DNA of 64,000 bases from an uncultured Pseudomonadota bacterium (GCA_937138395.1 CAKZPB010000078.1:38007-102006); one strand, 5' to 3'. Shown: positions 1 through 9,599, counted from the first letter of the stretch. Program-made: numbers and translations. Notes: generated from the letters alone by a model not told the origin.

Positions 1-99
1 GATGGTACGGTTGGCAGGGAAGGTTGGTACATCGATGATGTGCGGGTTGAATCCTGTCGCGCCAATGAAGTCTTCATGGATGGCTTCGAGGGCGACTAG
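1..99 (+). CDS. C-terminal end of a secreted protein (partial, 5' end outside window)
   Basis: An open frame runs from the first base to a TAG at 97-99 (32 residues). It contains GWYIDDVRV, a phrase typical of the last strand of jelly-roll or MAM-like domains in secreted proteases and adhesins. It finishes with VFMDGFEGD just before the stop. A short hydrophobic stretch plus DGFE at the extreme C-terminus recurs in secreted proteins of Xanthomonadales-type bacteria and probably acts as a sorting or processing tag; that last point is inference. The function of the missing N-terminal part cannot be judged. Confidence 0.7.
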   Translation, partial: DGTVGREGWYIDDVRVESCRANEVFMDGFEGD

Positions 100-172
100 C
101 CGCTATCAGCAAATGCCGTGAACCATGGCCGACTCCATCGCAGGAGTCGGCCGAAGTTCCAATCGGGCAGGG

Positions 173-916
173 TTATTGCTCGTTGTCCGATTGATTCTCG
201 TTAGCATCCTCGTCTTCCAAGACCTGGAATTCCCCGAGCTCAACGCGACCCTGTTCGATGGCGAACACCACTGCGGTCTCATACTGGACCAGATTGCGAA
301 AATTCCATTTCTCCTCGGCGAAATATTCAGCACCTTCCCGGCGCCGGCCATCTCCGTCGATGATCTGGAGTGAACCTGCAGCGCCCAAGCGTGATCCGGT
401 AGCCTCTCTGAGTTCACGCTGCATCTTGCGTGCGGTTTTTTCGATGGCGACGTCATCACCGTATTTCGGCAGTAATTCATCCTGCAGGATGGATTGTGCC
501 TGGCGTTGCTGACCAGCGTCCAGTTTGCGCCACAGATTGTCTGCCGTTTCGACCATATCCGGATAGTCACGTTCGGCAGCTAGCTCGAACCAGGCCCAGG
601 CGCGAACCGGGTCGAATTCCGTACCCTCACCACGCAGATACATGGCGCCGACGTTGAACTGAGCAAATTTGTCGGCCCAGCGGGCAGCGGATTTGAAGCC
701 CGACAGCGCAGAGAAGTGCTGGCCTGCCTCATAGGCACGCTTTGCGCTTCGCATGGCTTGAAAACTGGGCGTATGTTCGTTATAGGGCTGCGCATTCTGT
801 CCTGGACGGCTGATTTGAGCATCGGCCGTTGCCATAGCGGCATTGATGCCGTACATGAAGATCAACGCGATCAACAAGCTTGCGCCGGGATGAATGGCCT
901 TGACGATTCGATTCAT
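173..916 (-). CDS. Sel1-like repeat protein, exported
   Basis: The 247-residue product starts at an ATG preceded by GAGGAG. It opens with a signal peptide (hydrophobic residues about 12-30, then ATADA). Residues about 82-118 read as one Sel1/TPR-like unit, with AQFNVGAMYLRGEG followed by AWAWFELAAERDYP, the alpha-helical repeat used in protein-protein contacts. The C-terminal half has no recognisable domain, and the last 15 residues are strongly acidic. Sel1 proteins usually scaffold envelope or signalling complexes; the partner is unknown here. It is transcribed away from the tricorn-like gene, with a 168-nt divergent spacer. Confidence 0.7.
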   Translation of the reverse strand: MNRIVKAIHPGASLLIALIFMYGINAAMATADAQISRPGQNAQPYNEHTPSFQAMRSAKRAYEAGQHFSALSGFKSAARWADKFAQFNVGAMYLRGEGTEFDPVRAWAWFELAAERDYPDMVETADNLWRKLDAGQQRQAQSILQDELLPKYGDDVAIEKTARKMQRELREATGSRLGAAGSLQIIDGDGRRREGAEYFAEEKWNFRNLVQYETAVVFAIEQGRVELGEFQVLEDEDANENQSDNEQ

Positions 917-1084
917 TGCAGTGCTCCTCTGGGTTGAATAGCTTCTTGCTTCATGGTGGCGATGTATTACCCTACGGCGTTGAGCTTCAAAAATAAATAT
1001 GACTAACAGCCCATGCGTTGTCTGGCAGCATGGCCTAGTCTCTACACATAATCTTTATGACCCCTCTATTCGTTGGAGATTCCC

Positions 1085-4000
1085 TTGAACAAATCATTTG
1101 TCCTTGTCGTTACCGGTCTGCTGCTGTTGGCAGGCTTCACGTCGGCCGTATTCGGCCAGACCAAGCTGCTTCGTTTCCCGGACATCCACAATGATCGCAT
1201 CGTGTTTACCTACGGCGGAGATCTGTGGTCTGTTTCGGCCGCGGGTGGGACTGCGATCCGCCTGACCAGTCATCCTGGTCTTGAATTGTTTGCCAAGTTC
1301 TCGCCGGACGGCACTCAAGTGGCGTTCACTGGCCAGTATGCCGGGAGTGAGCAGGTCTACATCATGTCTGCAATGGGATCGGAGCCTGAGCAGCTGACGT
1401 GGTACCCGTCGGAAGGGCCGCTGCCGCCGCGCTGGGGTTACGATCATCAAGTTTACGGTTGGACACCCTCAGGCGATGCAGTCCTGTTCCGGTCGCTGCG
1501 CGATGCCTGGGATTCCAGCGAGGGCCGTTTGTATACCGTCAATGCGGCGGGTGGACTTCCCGTTCCGCTGGATATTCCGGTATCCGGTGCAGGCACATTT
1601 GCAGGTAGTGAACAACGAATCTTCTACTCACCGCTGGCCAGGGATTTCCGGACCTGGAAGCGCTACCAGGGCGGCTGGTCGCAGGATCTATGGATTTATG
1701 ACGGCGAAGCCGGAACTGCCGAGCAAATCACGGACAACCCGTTTACCGACCGTGATCCGATGTGGATCAATGGACAGGGCTATTTCGTCTCTGATCGAGG
1801 CGCCAATGGAAAGTTGAACCTGTATCGCTATAACCCCGAAAACGACGAAATTACCCAAATCACTACCCACGAAGATTGGGATGTACGCTGGCCCGGACAT
1901 GACGATGAAGGCCGGATCGTGTATGAGCACAATGGCGAACTTCGCATTTTTGATACCCGTACCAATCAGGACAGCGCCATTCAGGTCAATGTGCCTGATG
2001 ATGGCGTCAATCGCCGCCCGTACACCGCATCGGTTGGCGACCAGATTGGCAGTGCATTCCTGAGCCCAACGGGAGCACGCGTACTGTTTTATGCACGAGG
2101 GAATTTGTTCAATGCGCCGGCTGAGCAAGGCGTGGTGCGCAATCTGACCCACCGTTCTACAGCGCATGACCGTGAACCCGCCTGGTCGCCGGATGGACAG
2201 CGCATCGCGTTTATTTCCGATATCAGCGGTGAAGAAGCGTTGTACAGCATGGCCGTGGATGGTAGTGGTCAGGTCGAAACCATCCTGGAAGGGACCGAAA
2301 CACGCTACTACGATCCGCAGTACTCACCGGATGGTGAGCATATTGCGCTGTCGGACAAGGACGGCAATATTCTGGTTGTGCCAGCGGATGGCGATGGCCA
2401 GGCAGTCCGCGTGGGCACAGACCCAAGCTGGCGCAATCGCGATTACGTCTGGTCGCCGGACGGTCAATGGCTGGCGTTCAGCCTGACGCAGACGAGCGGT
2501 TTGCGTGCGCTCTATGTTTACGGAGTCGAGGACGAGGATACCCGGCAGATCAGTGAAGGGCTGTTTTCAGAGTATCAGCCCTCGTTTTCTCCTGATGGGC
2601 AGCACCTGTTTTTTCTTGCTGACCGAGAATTTGCGCCTCAGATTTCGATGCGTGAATGGAACTATGCCGCGAACCGCATGACCGGCATCTTTGCTTATGC
2701 GTTGACCGCAGATGCAGGCAACCCGTTTGCCCCCAAGGATGAGGCAGACCCGGGCCTGAATTCGTCGGACGACGATTCCGGCGATAACTCGGACAGCGAT
2801 GAGAATGGCGAAGACGCAGTACGTATCGAATTTGATGGGTTGGCCAATCGTGTGATTCGCGTGCCACTGGAACCATCCAACTATACCGGCCTGCACGTGC
2901 TGGACGGCGCGCTGATGGTCGTTGAATATGAAGCCTGGTACTACGGCCGTGGCCCGGCCAACCAGCCTGTGCTGAAAAAATACACGATTGAAGATCAGGC
3001 GTTTTCCGATTTCGCTCAGGGCATTTCCAGCTACGACTTCAGCGCCGACGGCAAGCAGATACTGCTGCGGCGTGACGGCAGCTTTGAAATCGTGTCCACT
3101 GACGGTGACGGCAAGAATGGTGAAGCAGTCGCAACCGATCGACTGATTGCCGATATTGATCCCGTTGCAGAGTGGAATACGATTTATGACGAAGTCTGGC
3201 GTCGTTTCCGTGATCACTTTTACGTCGAAAACATGCATGGCTACGACTGGGCAGGGCTGCGTGATCAATATCGGCCCTGGCTGGCCCATGTTGCGCATCG
3301 CTCGGATCTGAATTACCTGATGGGTGAATTGATTGGTGAGCTGAATGTGTCGCATGCCTATGTATCCGGCGGTGACCTGGGATTGCCGGATCGCCATCCG
3401 GTTGCATTGCCGGGTGCACGGTTCGAGCTGGATCCGCGTGCCGAGCGCTACCGGTTGGCCAGCATCCTGACGGGTCAGAATGATGAAGCTCGCTACCGCT
3501 CACCGTTGACCGAGTCCGGAGTAGATGCGGCCGAGGGTGATTACGTGCTGGCGATCAATGGTCAATCGCTGACAGCGGATGACAATCCGTATCGCCTGCT
3601 GACCGGCCTGACCGGACCGGTCGAGTTCCTGCTGGCTGACGCTGCCGATCCGGATCAGGATGATGTCCGCAGCGTGGTATTCGAGCCGATCTCGAACGAA
3701 ACCGGTTTGTTCTATCACCACTATGTAACCGATAATCTGCGCCGTGTGGAAGAGGCCAGCGATGGTCGTCTGGGCTATCTACATATCCCTGATATGGGCG
3801 CGAACGGCATCCGTGAGTTCATCAAGTGGTTTTATGGGCAGATTGACCGCGACGGTCTTGTGATTGACGTTCGCAGCAACGGCGGCGGCAATGTGTCGCA
3901 GATGTTGATTGAACGGCTGGCCCGTAAGCCGCTGGCGCTGGGTTATTCGCGCACCATGCCGAATGCATCGACCTATCCCAACCAGGCGTTCAACGGCCAT

Positions 4001-4372
4001 CTGGTGTCGATTCTGAATCAGAATTCAGCGTCGGACGGTGATATTTTTCCCTACCAATTCCGCAATGCGGGCTTGGGGCCGCTGATCGGCATGAAATCGT
4101 GGGGTGGCGTGGTTGGGATTACCAGCCATGGTCCAACCATTGATGGCGGCGGCGTCAATGTGCCTGAATTCGGCTTCTTGAATACCGAAGGCGACTATGT
4201 TGTCGAAGGTGAGGGTGTGCAGCCCGATATCGAGCTGGAGAACGATCCCATCAGCCGCCTGCAGGGCCGAGATCTGCAGCTGGAGCGTGCGGTGCAGGAA
4301 TTGATGCAGATGATCGAGCAGAATCCGCCAGAATTTCCGGAGCGACCAGCGGACCCGGTCAAGACCCCTTGA
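1085..4372 (+). CDS. Tricorn-like protease, S41 family, exported
   Basis: The product is about 1095 residues. TTG at 1085 is preferred over the in-frame TTG at 1073 because GGAG lies 6 nt upstream and the product then starts MNKSF plus a clean signal peptide ending near FGQ. Residues 30-520 hold TolB/tricorn beta-propeller repeats (many SPDG motifs). They are followed by a Ser/Asp/Asn-rich acidic linker (about 555-585), a core domain, a PDZ-like segment and the C-terminal S41 peptidase domain. By motif analogy, His757 (NVSHAYVSG) and Ser981 (NSASDGD) are the catalytic pair. Family members degrade oligopeptides; the signal peptide places this one outside the cytoplasm, unlike archaeal tricorn. 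Confidence 0.9.
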   Translation: MNKSFVLVVTGLLLLAGFTSAVFGQTKLLRFPDIHNDRIVFTYGGDLWSVSAAGGTAIRLTSHPGLELFAKFSPDGTQVAFTGQYAGSEQVYIMSAMGSEPEQLTWYPSEGPLPPRWGYDHQVYGWTPSGDAVLFRSLRDAWDSSEGRLYTVNAAGGLPVPLDIPVSGAGTFAGSEQRIFYSPLARDFRTWKRYQGGWSQDLWIYDGEAGTAEQITDNPFTDRDPMWINGQGYFVSDRGANGKLNLYRYNPENDEITQITTHEDWDVRWPGHDDEGRIVYEHNGELRIFDTRTNQDSAIQVNVPDDGVNRRPYTASVGDQIGSAFLSPTGARVLFYARGNLFNAPAEQGVVRNLTHRSTAHDREPAWSPDGQRIAFISDISGEEALYSMAVDGSGQVETILEGTETRYYDPQYSPDGEHIALSDKDGNILVVPADGDGQAVRVGTDPSWRNRDYVWSPDGQWLAFSLTQTSGLRALYVYGVEDEDTRQISEGLFSEYQPSFSPDGQHLFFLADREFAPQISMREWNYAANRMTGIFAYALTADAGNPFAPKDEADPGLNSSDDDSGDNSDSDENGEDAVRIEFDGLANRVIRVPLEPSNYTGLHVLDGALMVVEYEAWYYGRGPANQPVLKKYTIEDQAFSDFAQGISSYDFSADGKQILLRRDGSFEIVSTDGDGKNGEAVATDRLIADIDPVAEWNTIYDEVWRRFRDHFYVENMHGYDWAGLRDQYRPWLAHVAHRSDLNYLMGELIGELNVSHAYVSGGDLGLPDRHPVALPGARFELDPRAERYRLASILTGQNDEARYRSPLTESGVDAAEGDYVLAINGQSLTADDNPYRLLTGLTGPVEFLLADAADPDQDDVRSVVFEPISNETGLFYHHYVTDNLRRVEEASDGRLGYLHIPDMGANGIREFIKWFYGQIDRDGLVIDVRSNGGGNVSQMLIERLARKPLALGYSRTMPNASTYPNQAFNGHLVSILNQNSASDGDIFPYQFRNAGLGPLIGMKSWGGVVGITSHGPTIDGGGVNVPEFGFLNTEGDYVVEGEGVQPDIELENDPISRLQGRDLQLERAVQELMQMIEQNPPEFPERPADPVKTP

Positions 4373-4403
4373 TCCATCACCGGTGTTTGCTCGATTACAA
4401 TAG

Positions 4404-4429
4404 CCGCGCTTATTCGAGCGCGGTTTTTT
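4404..4429 (+). terminator. Rho-independent terminator after the tricorn-like gene
   Basis: CCGCGCT, a 6-nt loop, AGCGCGG, then six T. The 7-bp stem is perfect and lies 32 nt after the protease stop codon, ahead of the DUF4105 gene. Confidence 0.85.
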
Positions 4430-4450
4430 CTGGCGTGTATTATTCAAACA

Positions 4451-5743
4451 ATGTCAGTCACTCATTCCAGCACATTGGATCTTCGATTCAAGATGAATGC
4501 AACTGCAGGCGGCCTTTTTAATAGCTTGAATCGCAGGCTGTGGACCAGAGTGATGGCAATGGTTCTCCTATGGGTTGGCCTGTGCTGGAACGCTCACGCC
4601 CAACAGGTCTGGCTGATGACCTACGGAACCGGTGACCTGATAGAAGAACGTTTTGGTCATAATGCGCTTTGGGTACGCGACCCATCGAACGGCATTGATC
4701 ATATCTACAATTTCGGCTTTTTTGACTTCGATCAGCCCGATTTCTACAAGAACTATCTGTTTGGCCGCATGCAGTACTTTGCCGTCGCGCGCGATCCGGC
4801 TGAAGAATTGAGCTATTACGAATGGCGCGACCGCGAGGTGCGCGCGCAGCAGTTGAATCTTTCGAATGAACAGATGGCGCGGCTGATCGATTGGTTGACG
4901 CTTCAGGTATCGCCAGCGCAGCGTGAGTTTGACTATGATTATTACTTCAACAACTGTTCGAACCGGGTTCGCGATGCACTCGATTTTGCCCTGAACGGCT
5001 GGCTGAAACAGACCACCAGCCAAATCGAAGCGAAACAGAATTTCCGTCAGCATACGCGGCGCCTGATTCAATCCTCGCCGCTACTCTACCTGGGTATTCA
5101 TACCGGCCTGGGTCGAGCCACCGACCGCGAACGAAGCGTTTGGGAGGCCATGTTTCTGCCCGAAGTTGTTGCAGAACAACTCGTGAACCTTCAAGTTCGC
5201 ACGCCAGACGGCACGCTGGAGCCCCTGGTATTGAACGACCAGATCCTGATCGAATCAACCCGGTCCGCACCCCCGGACCATGCGGAAACGTCTTGGCAGT
5301 TATTTGCTGTACTTGGCTTGATCACAGCGGCGTTGATCATCGTCCCGGCAACCCTGTGTTCATCGTCTGGATGGGGGTTGCTGGCGTTTCGGGCCTGGCT
5401 GCTGACATCCTTTCTGGCCGGCAGCGGGCTGCTGTTTCTGTGGTTGTTGACCGAGCATCAGGCAGCCTGGCGAAATGAGAATTTGCTGCTGCTGAATCCG
5501 TTGATGATCGCGTTATGGCGCGCTCGTGATGGGCGATGGGCCAAGGCCTGCGCAGTTCTGTGCGGCATGTCAGTGATACTGGCGCTTGCGCTGAAGTTCT
5601 TCAACGGCGCGCAGTGGAACTACGATCTGATGCTGTGGTGGATTCCGTCTCAATTGGCGGCGTTGGGTGTTTGGTGGCTTCGGCCATTCCGACAGCGATC
5701 GTCAGGCACTGATGGTCAACAGGATCTTGCGCAAATGGGCTGA
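4451..5743 (+). CDS. DUF4105 (Lnb N-terminal periplasmic domain) membrane protein
   Basis: The product is up to 430 residues. ATG 4493 is a plausible alternative start, placing the hydrophobic signal (VMAMVLLWVGLCWNAHAQ) nearer the N-terminus. The periplasmic half carries the DUF4105 landmarks ERFGHNALWV and YYFNNCSNRVRD, a His/Cys pair that recalls NlpC/P60-like thiol hydrolases. The C-terminal 150 residues contain about four membrane spans. The family is exported and poorly characterised; cleavage of an envelope substrate by the Cys-His pair is inference. Its last 42 nt overlap the 3' end of the convergent yjbQ gene. Confidence 0.8.
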   Translation: MSVTHSSTLDLRFKMNATAGGLFNSLNRRLWTRVMAMVLLWVGLCWNAHAQQVWLMTYGTGDLIEERFGHNALWVRDPSNGIDHIYNFGFFDFDQPDFYKNYLFGRMQYFAVARDPAEELSYYEWRDREVRAQQLNLSNEQMARLIDWLTLQVSPAQREFDYDYYFNNCSNRVRDALDFALNGWLKQTTSQIEAKQNFRQHTRRLIQSSPLLYLGIHTGLGRATDRERSVWEAMFLPEVVAEQLVNLQVRTPDGTLEPLVLNDQILIESTRSAPPDHAETSWQLFAVLGLITAALIIVPATLCSSSGWGLLAFRAWLLTSFLAGSGLLFLWLLTEHQAAWRNENLLLLNPLMIALWRARDGRWAKACAVLCGMSVILALALKFFNGAQWNYDLMLWWIPSQLAALGVWWLRPFRQRSSGTDGQQDLAQMG

Positions 5744-6118
5744 CGTTCGATGCTCCCAAAGGTAGATTGATTGCCACGTGCCGAGTGCCAGTCTGCCGTC
5801 GATCACCGGAATGTTGAGTGATGTTTGAGTCAGGATCGAGCGCACATGCGCCGACATGTCATCCGGTCCTTCAGCGGTATGTGTGAACCGCGAATCGCCG
5901 TCGATCACCAGATCCGAAATGAATCGCTCAAGATCATTCTGCACGGCCGGATCAGCGTTTTCATTGATGATCAGTGAAGCAGACGTGTGCTGAATGAAGG
6001 CATTGCACAGGCCAGAGACCATACCGCTGGTTCGGACGAATGCTTCGATGTCATCATCCAGCCGGTAGAAGCCACGGCCCCGGGTCTGTTGCTGTAATAC
6101 TGTTTGCTGAATGGGCAC
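5702..6118 (-). CDS. yjbQ: YjbQ family (UPF0047) protein
   Basis: The 138-residue product is full length for the family. It shows the YjbQ/UPF0047 signature: HTSASLIINENADPAV near residue 45, HTAEGPDDMSAHV around 80, and LALGTWQSIYLWEHR near the C-terminus, with conserved His residues that suggest a metal site. Some members show weak thiamine-phosphate synthase activity in vitro, but the physiological role is unsettled. It lies 9 nt downstream of rho on the same strand, so the two are probably co-transcribed. The gene ends inside the convergent DUF4105 coding sequence. Confidence 0.85.
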   Translation of the reverse strand: MPIQQTVLQQQTRGRGFYRLDDDIEAFVRTSGMVSGLCNAFIQHTSASLIINENADPAVQNDLERFISDLVIDGDSRFTHTAEGPDDMSAHVRSILTQTSLNIPVIDGRLALGTWQSIYLWEHRTSAHLRKILLTISA

Positions 6119-6127
6119 GATCGCGCG

Positions 6128-7384
6128 CTAGCGCTTCATGTAGTTGAAGAACTCTTCGTTGGTCTTGGTGGATTTCAGTTTGTCCAGCATGAACTCGATG
6201 GCCTGACTCTCATCCATCGGATGAAGAATACGACGTAGAATCCAGATTTTCTGCAGCAGATCATTATCAATCATCAACTCTTCGCGACGTGTGCCCGAAC
6301 GGTTGATGTCAATCGCCGGGAATACACGTTTTTCTGCAATCCGGCGATTCAAGTGCACTTCCATGTTACCGGTGCCCTTGAACTCCTCGTAAATGACTTC
6401 GTCCATTTTCGAGCCGGTATCGACCAGCGCAGTTGCAATGATGGTCAGGCTTCCACCGCTTTCGATCTTGCGCGCAGCACCAAAGAACCGCTTCGGTCGC
6501 TGCAGTGCATTGGCATCGACACCACCGGTCAGCACTTTGCCTGAGGACGGCACAACCGTGTTGTAAGCGCGTGCAAGACGGGTAATGGAATCGAGCAGGA
6601 TCACGACATCGTTCTTGTGTTCAACCAGCCGTTTGGCGCGTTCGATAACCATATCGGCGACCTGTACATGGCGGGTCGCAGGCTCATCAAACGTCGATGA
6701 AATGACTTCTGCATCGACCGTGCGCTGCATTTCAGTCACTTCTTCCGGACGCTCATCGATCAGCAGAATGATCATATGCGCTTCGGGGTTGTTGGCACGA
6801 ATTGCGGTGGCAACATGCTGCAGCAGCATGGTTTTACCCGCTTTTGGCGGCGACACGATCAACCCGCGCTGCCCTTTGCCGATGGGCGCAATCAGATCGA
6901 TAATTCGCCCTGTGATGTCTTCGGTCGAACCGTTGCCGCGTTCGAGCGGGAATTGCTCACGTGGAAATTCGGGCGTCAGGTTTTCGAACAGAATCTTGTT
7001 CTTGGTGGCCTCGGGCTTGTCGAAGTTGATTTCCTCGACTTTAAGCAGGGCAAAGTAGCGCTCGGAATCCTTTGGCGGTCGGATTTTGCCCGAAATCATG
7101 TCTCCGGTGCGCAGATTGAAGCGTCGGATCTGGCTAGGGGACACATAGATATCATCTGGCCCGGCCATGTAGGACCCAAGGGAGGATCGCAAGAAGCCGA
7201 ATCCGTCCTGAAGAATCTCCAGCACACCATCGCCGTAAATCGGTTCTTTTTTTCTGGCACGAGCTTTCAGGATGGCGAAAATGACGTCTTGTTTCCGTGA
7301 CCGACCAATGTTGTCGATCCCGAGCTCATTGGCCATTTCAATCAGGTCCTGGACGGATAATTTTTTCAGGTCTGTGAGGTTCAT
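6128..7384 (-). CDS. rho: Transcription termination factor Rho
   Basis: The 418-residue product matches the usual length. ATG 7384 begins [14 protein letters not shown] as in other proteobacterial Rho proteins; an upstream in-frame TTG extension is not conserved. The N-terminal RNA-binding domain contains [17 protein letters not shown] and [16 protein letters not shown]. The ATPase core has Walker A PPKAGKTM, the Walker B region [14 protein letters not shown] and the secondary RNA site around [10 protein letters not shown]. Rho is a hexameric RNA-dependent ATPase that ends transcription of untranslated RNA. It follows trxA on the same strand after a 221-nt leader, the classical trxA-rho arrangement. 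Confidence 0.98.
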   Translation of the reverse strand: MNLTDLKKLSVQDLIEMANELGIDNIGRSRKQDVIFAILKARARKKEPIYGDGVLEILQDGFGFLRSSLGSYMAGPDDIYVSPSQIRRFNLRTGDMISGKIRPPKDSERYFALLKVEEINFDKPEATKNKILFENLTPEFPREQFPLERGNGSTEDITGRIIDLIAPIGKGQRGLIVSPPKAGKTMLLQHVATAIRANNPEAHMIILLIDERPEEVTEMQRTVDAEVISSTFDEPATRHVQVADMVIERAKRLVEHKNDVVILLDSITRLARAYNTVVPSSGKVLTGGVDANALQRPKRFFGAARKIESGGSLTIIATALVDTGSKMDEVIYEEFKGTGNMEVHLNRRIAEKRVFPAIDINRSGTRREELMIDNDLLQKIWILRRILHPMDESQAIEFMLDKLKSTKTNEEFFNYMKR

Positions 7385-7553
7385 CGCTTGTTTTTTTGGT
7401 AAGCGCAATGGGGGCTCAAGCCGAGCGGCTAGGCATGTTTACCCACTACGCGGGTTATGAATCTGTTCGATTTGAATACGTAAGGAGCGCGCTTGTGCGA
7501 TCGAGGCAGGGGAGCCGGCACGAACACGAGTGAAGAATAGCATTGAAAAGGGA

Positions 7554-7586
7554 TTGCGTCCAGCATTTTTTCAAGGCCGGACGCAA
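7554..7586 (-). terminator. Hairpin between trxA and rho, possible terminator or attenuator
   Basis: Read on the minus strand: TTGCGTCC, a 17-nt loop, GGACGCAA, then TCCCTTTTC. The 8-bp stem lies about 20 nt after the trxA stop and upstream of rho. The T-run is short and displaced, so it may be a weak terminator or part of an autoregulated rho leader. Confidence 0.45.
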
Positions 7587-7605
7587 CCGTGAATGGTCTG
7601 TTCAG

Positions 7606-7932
7606 TCAGATATGTTGATCAACAAACTGCTTCAAGACGCCCTTGGTGACCGCGCCTACTTTCATGCCCTGGACCTGGCCATCATGAAAGACCATCAGCG
7701 TTGGTATGCCACGGATCTTGAACTGGGTCGTAATTTGTTGATTTTCATCGATATTGACCTTGGCGATCTTGAGCTTACCGGCATATTCTTCGGCCAGTTC
7801 ATGCAGGATGGGTTCGATCATCTTGCATGGACCGCACCATTCGGCCCAGTAATCGACGAGCACCGGGTGTTCGGATTTCAATACTTCGCTTTCGAAGGTA
7901 TCATCGGAAACGTGCGTTACGTTGTCTGACAC
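7606..7932 (-). CDS. trxA: Thioredoxin 1
   Basis: The 108-residue product is standard length. The GTG at 7932 is chosen because AGGAG lies 7 nt upstream and the protein then begins VSDNVTHVSDDTF as in other TrxA; the longer reading adds an unconserved 34 residues. The active site is WCGPCK with Cys33 and Cys36, and the cis-Pro loop reads RGIPTLMVF. It is a cytoplasmic protein disulfide reductase serving ribonucleotide reductase, PAPS reductase and others. It is divergent from rhlB and upstream of rho, as in many gammaproteobacteria. Confidence 0.97.
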   Translation of the reverse strand: MSDNVTHVSDDTFESEVLKSEHPVLVDYWAEWCGPCKMIEPILHELAEEYAGKLKIAKVNIDENQQITTQFKIRGIPTLMVFHDGQVQGMKVGAVTKGVLKQFVDQHI

Positions 7933-8223
7933 GACAATTCTCCTGAATAGTTGTAAGAGCTGCTGCGGGTCGGTGGTATGCAAATGGTACACTGCTAGGC
8001 TGCGCTGGTCGAAAACAGAACAGCGTTGTGCCATCCCCAGGTTGTTTCAGAATACCTCAATTAGCAACTTGAGATTGACCAGGCACTGAACCAAGTTGTT
8101 GTGCGCCCGATTGAACACACTATACGATTCGGTCGGCAGCACCTTTTTTCAAGCTTTTGTCATGGATTGGACATTCAATGGATGGATCCAGTCCCTGCTT
8201 ACTATTACGGAAACCTTTATTCA

Positions 8224-9525
8224 ATGAGCGCTGAACTCGAGCAGGAACCATCGAAGCAATCCGATTCACAGCGGGTATTGACCGACGTTTCATTCGAGCA
8301 GTTCGAACTGCCCGAATCCGTGCGGCATGGCCTTCAGTCCGCAGGCTTCAGTCACTGCACCCCGATTCAAGCCGACACGCTGCCGCTGGCTTTATCCGGG
8401 CGCGACGTCGCCGGGCAGGCCAGGACCGGTACCGGAAAAACCGCGGCGTTTCTGCTTGCAGTATTCAAGCGCCTGATCGACGATGATCAGGCCCAAGCAG
8501 CCGGGCATCATCCGCGTTCGATCATCATTGCGCCAACGCGCGAATTGGCCATCCAGATTCATCGTGATGCCGAGATGCTTGGTGGCCAAACCGGACTGAC
8601 CTTTGCATTGGCCTATGGCGGTGTGGACTATCAGAAACAACGCGACCATATTGCCAATGGCTGCGATGTGCTGATTGGCACTCCGGGCCGCATCATCGAT
8701 TTTTTCAAGCAACGGGTATTCGGGCTCAAGCACATCCGCATTGCCGTGCTCGATGAAGCCGATCGAATGTTTGATCTCGGGTTCATCAGCGACATCCGCT
8801 ACCTGTTTCGTGCAATGCCGCCGGTCGACCAGCGTCAGTGCCTGATGTTTTCGGCCACGTTTCCGCTCAAAGTCACTGAACTGGCCTATGAGCACATGAA
8901 CGACGCGGTGACGATCCGCATTGATGATGATCAGAAAACCACTGAGCGCGTTCGACAGACGGTCTACTATCCCTCCAATCGTGAAAAACTGCCGCTGCTG
9001 GTCCAGTTGATCCGTCAATTCGACGATGGGCATATCATCGTATTTGTCAATACGCGGCGGGCTGCCGACCTGGTCGATCGAATGTTGAAAGGGAACGGCT
9101 TTGACTGTGCCATGCTGGCAGGTTCCGTCGCCCAGAAAAAACGGCAGCGATTGCTGCAGGCATTCCACGACGGCCAACTGCCAATTCTGGTCGCAACCGA
9201 CGTTGCGGCGCGGGGGTTGCATATCCCGGATGTAAGCCATGTCATCAATTTTGATCTTCCGCAGGATGCTGCCGATTATGTTCACAGAATCGGGCGGACG
9301 GCTCGTCTCGGCGCAACCGGTGAAGCCATCAGTTTTGCTTGTGAAGACTATGCGTTTCATCTGCCTGAAATCGAGGACTACATCGATAAAAGTATCGAGC
9401 TCATCAATCACGATGCCGACAATCTGCCGAGTCTGGAGCCCGCAATTCCGGCCAAAAAACCCAACCGGGGCCGCGGCGGCAAGAACCCCTCACACCGGCG
9501 ACGGCGGCCGTCCCGTTCTAATTAA
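8224..9525 (+). CDS. rhlB: DEAD-box RNA helicase RhlB
   Basis: The product is about 433 residues. ATG 8224 (MSAELEQEP) is preferred because the upstream in-frame extension is not family-like. All DEAD-box motifs are visible: Q-motif CTPIQADTLPL, Walker A ARTGTGKT, PTRELA, VLDEADRMFDLGF, SAT, and RIGRTARLG near the C-terminus. Over the core, SGRDVAGQARTGTGKT and VATDVAARGLHIPDV resemble RhlB specifically. The tail is rich in Lys/Arg (RRRRPSRSN), as expected for RNA contact. RhlB is the helicase of the RNA degradosome. Its position next to trxA and rho supports the assignment. Confidence 0.95.
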   Translation: MSAELEQEPSKQSDSQRVLTDVSFEQFELPESVRHGLQSAGFSHCTPIQADTLPLALSGRDVAGQARTGTGKTAAFLLAVFKRLIDDDQAQAAGHHPRSIIIAPTRELAIQIHRDAEMLGGQTGLTFALAYGGVDYQKQRDHIANGCDVLIGTPGRIIDFFKQRVFGLKHIRIAVLDEADRMFDLGFISDIRYLFRAMPPVDQRQCLMFSATFPLKVTELAYEHMNDAVTIRIDDDQKTTERVRQTVYYPSNREKLPLLVQLIRQFDDGHIIVFVNTRRAADLVDRMLKGNGFDCAMLAGSVAQKKRQRLLQAFHDGQLPILVATDVAARGLHIPDVSHVINFDLPQDAADYVHRIGRTARLGATGEAISFACEDYAFHLPEIEDYIDKSIELINHDADNLPSLEPAIPAKKPNRGRGGKNPSHRRRRPSRSN

Positions 9526-9568
9526 TTCAGCTATTGCTGAGCGGCCTGGATTCACGATGAACCGACCG

Positions 9569-9599
9569 TTGACCAGGGTTGGTTCAGTAACAATATGCT
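9569..9599 (+). promoter_or_regulatory. Candidate sigma-70 promoter for gspC
   Basis: TTGACC at 9569-9574 and TATGCT at 9594-9599 are separated by 19 nt, about 48 nt before the gspC ATG. The spacer is longer than ideal, so this is a tentative call. Confidence 0.3.

Noticed and set aside
8392..9411. Long minus-strand open frame opposite rhlB
   Set aside because: It lies entirely within a gene with full DEAD-box motifs; its protein resembles nothing and mirrors the codon pattern of the sense frame.
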